Below, piece by piece: positions 13,398 to 17,177 of a stretch of DNA of 17,177 bases. Position 1 is the stretch's first letter. Every line of letters starts with the position of its first letter. The translations under genes were made by a program, and so were the position numbers. The stretch is from DATAFF01 sp044870245 (GTDB lineage: Bacteria > Pseudomonadota > Alphaproteobacteria > Rhizobiales > Aestuariivirgaceae): assembly GCA_044870245.1 (NCBI GenBank), contig JBIOYR010000056.1, positions 1 to 17,177 of the forward strand, in the 5' to 3' direction. The notes under the pieces are model-generated. The model searched no databases and was not told where the DNA came from. It saw only the letters and a list, made by a program, of their open reading frames with translations.

Positions 13398-13506
13398 GCG
13401 GTAGACGGTAGGCAGTCGGCAGTCGGCAGTAGGGGAGGGCTCCCTCACTGCCTATTTGCCTAATGCCTACTGCCTCGAAGTGCCTATTGCCTAATGCCCA
13501 TTGCCC
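13391..13506. repeat. Heptad inverted repeat, copy C (OmpA-family gene 3' end)
   Basis: This is the longest copy. The left arm (13391-13432) reads as heptads GCAGTAG, GCGGTAG, ACGGTAG, GCAGTCG, GCAGTCG, GCAGTAG. The right arm begins CACTGCCTATTTGCC at 13447 and, after an interruption (TCGAAG), continues with a second block of inverted heptads to about 13506, suggesting two joined right arms. The stop codon of the upstream gene (13395-13397) is in the first heptad. The element fills the gap to the ABC-F gene at 13521, whose translation signals begin immediately after it. Confidence 0.82.
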
Positions 13507-13520
13507 CGCTTTAAAGGGCC

Positions 13521-15410
<1,890 letters not shown>

Positions 15411-15431
15411 GCAGCGCGCTCTCGATTAAGC

Positions 15432-15459
15432 TTGTTGCAGCTCTGCTCATGCCTACACT
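15432..15459 (+). promoter_or_regulatory. Possible promoter for nhaA
   Basis: TTGTTG (15432-15437) and TACACT (15454-15459) are 16 nt apart, in the 91-bp gap before nhaA. Each box keeps about four of six consensus positions. It would give a leader of about 35 nt. This is a weak match and nhaA could equally be read from the ABC-F transcript. Confidence 0.28.
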
Positions 15460-15501
15460 TCCGCGGGTCGTCGATCCACGATCAGGGACAGGGCTTCAGC
15501 G

Positions 15502-16713
15502 ATGCAGGCTCTCATCCGCTTCATCAACCATGAGGCGACCGCAGGCTTCATTCTCGTCGTCGCGGCGATTGCCGCGCTGATCGTCAGCAACGATGCGACG
15601 ATGGCGCCGCATTACCAGGCCTTCCTGGCGATCCCGGGAACGGTGGCGCTCGGCGACTGGCAGCTCAGCAAGCCGCTCGTCTTCTGGATCAACGATGCCT
15701 TGATGGCGGTGTTCTTTTTCCTGGTCGGCCTCGAGATCAAGCGCGAGGCGCTCGAAGGCCATCTGTCGTCGAGCGATCAGCTCATGCTGCCGCTGCTGGC
15801 GGCGGCGGGCGGCATGGCGGTGCCGGCCGCCATCTACACGCTGATCGCCTTCGAGGCAGAGGGCGGCGCGCTGCTGCGCGGCTGGGCGATCCCGTCGGCG
15901 ACCGATATCGCCTTTGCGATGGGGGCGCTGGCCCTGCTCGGGTCGCGGGCGCCATTGCCGCTGAAGGTGTTCCTGCTGGCGCTGGCGACGCTCGATGATC
16001 TCGGCGCCATCGCCATCATCGCGGTGTTCTACACGAGCGCCCCGTATCTGCCGGCGCTCGGTCTCGCGGCGCTGGCGCTCGCCGTGCTGGTCCTGTTCAA
16101 CCGACTTCAGGTGACCCGGATCTTTCCTTATGCGGTGGTCGGGATGCTGCTGTGGCTGTTTGTGCTCGGCTCAGGGATTCATCCGACCCTCAGCGGCGTC
16201 GCGCTCGCCTTTGCCATACCGCTCCGGGGCAAGAGAGAGACGCCGATCATCGAGCGGCTTGAGGAGGCGCTTCACCCCTATGTCAAATGGCTGATCCTGC
16301 CGATCTTCGCGTTCGCCAATGCAGGAGTCACCTTCCACGGCTTCGGCGTCGCGACACTGCTGCAGCCGTTGCCGCTCGCCATCGCCGCCGGCCTCATCAT
16401 CGGAAAGCCGCTCGGGATATTCGGCATGACGGCGCTCGCCGTGAAGTCAGGCTGGTCGCGGCTGCCGGCGCATTGCACCTTCGCCCATATGCTCGGGGCA
16501 GCATGCCTCGGCGGCATCGGCTTCACCATGAGCCTGTTCATCGGCCTGCTCGCCTTCAGCGGCGAGAACGAGCTCGCCGGCGTCAGGCTCGGCGTTCTCT
16601 GCGGCTCGCTGGTCTCGGCGGTCCTGGGCTTCACCATTCTGCGGCTCACGACGTCAAGCCAGCGCGTGCCTGCGGCCGAAGCAAATCAAACGCTTCTACG
16701 ACCCCAGCAGTGA
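15502..16713 (+). CDS. nhaA: Na+/H+ antiporter NhaA
   Basis: The 403-residue inner-membrane protein exchanges sodium (or lithium) for protons and supports pH and salt homeostasis. It shows the family's opening FINHEATAGFILVVAA, the FFFLVGLEIKRE motif (71-82), and the ion-site acids: D135 in PSATDIAFA and the pair D165-D166 in LATLDDLGAIAII. K302 in IIGKPLGIFG corresponds to the conserved Lys300 of the E. coli protein. About twelve hydrophobic segments are visible, and the length is normal. The short C-terminal tail after residue 385 is hydrophilic and variable. The ATG at 15502 gives the expected N-terminus, though its ribosome-binding site is weak. Confidence 0.96.
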   Translation: MQALIRFINHEATAGFILVVAAIAALIVSNDATMAPHYQAFLAIPGTVALGDWQLSKPLVFWINDALMAVFFFLVGLEIKREALEGHLSSSDQLMLPLLAAAGGMAVPAAIYTLIAFEAEGGALLRGWAIPSATDIAFAMGALALLGSRAPLPLKVFLLALATLDDLGAIAIIAVFYTSAPYLPALGLAALALAVLVLFNRLQVTRIFPYAVVGMLLWLFVLGSGIHPTLSGVALAFAIPLRGKRETPIIERLEEALHPYVKWLILPIFAFANAGVTFHGFGVATLLQPLPLAIAAGLIIGKPLGIFGMTALAVKSGWSRLPAHCTFAHMLGAACLGGIGFTMSLFIGLLAFSGENELAGVRLGVLCGSLVSAVLGFTILRLTTSSQRVPAAEANQTLLRPQQ

Positions 16714-16725
16714 AAGATCGCAATT

Positions 16726-16848
16726 CTACCACTCGCCATAAGATGGGGTGTGGGAGTCGGACCTCGGGCAATCATCGAGGACACGGACCAGAGTGTCTGC
16801 GACGAGAAGAAGCGCGCCGAGGAGCAGCAAGTCGAACAAGATCATCAT
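16726..16848 (-). CDS. Possible 40-residue membrane-anchored micropeptide
   Basis: A 40-codon frame on the minus strand starts at an ATG at 16848, preceded by a perfect AGGAGG Shine-Dalgarno sequence 6 nt upstream. A second ATG codon follows directly. Residues 1-17 form a hydrophobic helix (MMILFDLLLLGALLLVA); the rest is hydrophilic (DTLVRVLDDCPRSDS and so on) with one Cys, ending in TAG at 16726. It resembles a single-pass membrane peptide or an exported small protein. I know no family for it. It is convergent with nhaA (13 bp apart) and divergent from the amt gene at 17036. The strong ribosome-binding site is the main support; there is no homology evidence. Confidence 0.45.
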   Translation of the reverse strand: MMILFDLLLLGALLLVADTLVRVLDDCPRSDSHTPSYGEW

Positions 16849-17035
16849 CTGAGACCTCCTGCGCAAGCGCAACGAGCATCAACCACGACCTGTTCCTCGA
16901 TGTGCTATCGGGTGGCTTGCGACCCAATTCCTACGACTTTGGGTTTATCCCGGGAATCGACGCAATCAAGGTCCGCTTTCCCAGGGTCAATATCGGAGTC
17001 AGTCTCCATGCCAGGTTGAGAGTTTGGGGAGAGCC
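16849..17035. other. Intergenic region upstream of amt
   Basis: Together with the small frame to its left this makes a 322-base stretch between nhaA and amt. It should hold the promoters for the divergent micropeptide and amt. I looked for a sigma-54 type GG-N10-GC element, expected for a nitrogen-regulated amt, and did not find a convincing one. No glnK-like gene and no hairpin terminator are seen here. Confidence 0.4.
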
Positions 17036-17177
17036 ATGGGTACGCAGCTCGACGCACTTACAACCGTCTTCACCGAGTTCTATTACTGGGTAACGATCGT
17101 CTTCATGTTTCTCATCCATGTGGGGTTCTGCATGTATGAGGTCGGTGTCTCGCGGCGCCGAAATCACTTGAAGACGT
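17036..17177 (+). CDS. amt: Ammonium transporter (Amt family), N-terminal fragment cut by the window edge
   Basis: The first 47 codons are present, from an ATG at 17036 preceded by GGGGAG. After a short polar start (MGTQLDALTTVF) there is a transmembrane helix with YYWVTIVFMFLIHVGFCMYE and then GVSRRRNHLKT, matching the first helix and following loop (the E-x-G-x-x-R-x-K/R-N pattern) of Amt ammonium channels. Amt proteins are trimeric inner-membrane ammonium conductors normally controlled by a PII protein. No glnK lies immediately upstream; it could be downstream, beyond the window. Only the N-terminus is visible, so the subfamily and the conserved twin histidines cannot be checked. Confidence 0.75.
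   Translation, partial: MGTQLDALTTVFTEFYYWVTIVFMFLIHVGFCMYEVGVSRRRNHLKT

Noticed and set aside
4766..13506. CRISPR array as an explanation for the heptad repeats
   Set aside because: The units are 7 nt, contiguous and without spacers, and the arms are inverted; no cas genes are present.
16901..16935. Possible sigma-54 promoter (TGGCTTGC) upstream of amt
   Set aside because: The GG and GC elements are not 10 nt apart, so the -24/-12 spacing is wrong.
16287..17093. 268-codon plus-strand frame overlapping the nhaA end and the amt start
   Set aside because: Arg/His-rich shadow of nhaA in another frame that then runs through intergenic DNA into the amt start.

Overview
The window is high-GC DNA from an alphaproteobacterium, most likely a member of the Hyphomicrobiales (Rhizobiales). 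This rests on the alphaproteobacterial forms of LptD, SurA, PepA, HolC and the Gln-rich OmpA-family protein, on the pepA/holC and lptD-surA neighbourhoods, and on the codon bias. It is mainly chromosomal housekeeping sequence. I see no integrase, transposase, phage gene, tRNA, rRNA or CRISPR array.

Layout, left to right. (1) Minus strand, 1-3014: lptD followed by surA (surA cut by the left edge), an outer-membrane LPS-assembly protein with its periplasmic chaperone. (2) Divergent from these, 3282-6109: pepA (M17 leucyl aminopeptidase) and holC (DNA polymerase III chi), split by a minus-strand gene for a Cys-rich exported protein of unknown function (4835-5512). (3) 6209-9563: a two-gene plus-strand unit, a DAO-GcvT fusion flavoenzyme of the dimethylglycine/sarcosine dehydrogenase type and an EamA-type transporter, plausibly for a methylated amine or amino acid. 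(4) Minus strand, 9567-10905: a YhhQ-like VUT transporter, ndk with a recognisable promoter, and two tiny genes (67 aa and 25 aa). (5) 11055-13397: an exported Gln-rich protein with four copies of a ~57-residue repeat and a C-terminal OmpA peptidoglycan-binding domain. (6) 13521-16713: an ABC-F ATPase and nhaA. (7) A small possible minus-strand membrane peptide, then the first 47 codons of an ammonium transporter at the right edge.

The most unusual feature is a family of three intergenic inverted repeats (about 4766-4829, 6099-6188 and 13391-13506), each built from tandem degenerate heptads near TAGGCAG/TAGGCAA with inverted arms. Every copy lies at the 3' end of a plus-strand gene (pepA, holC, the OmpA-family gene) and supplies that gene's stop codon. 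Because the period is 7 and the heptad contains TAG, the element should stop translation soon in any frame entered from either side, and the RNA can fold into a long hairpin. It looks like a dispersed small repeat that doubles as a stop and terminator cassette.

Other points of interest are the four-repeat periplasmic region of the OmpA-family protein with evenly spaced tetra-arginine clusters, two adjacent operator-like dyads upstream of it, two micro-ORFs with near-perfect Shine-Dalgarno sites, and the absence of lptF/lptG from the position beside lptD where related genomes commonly carry them.
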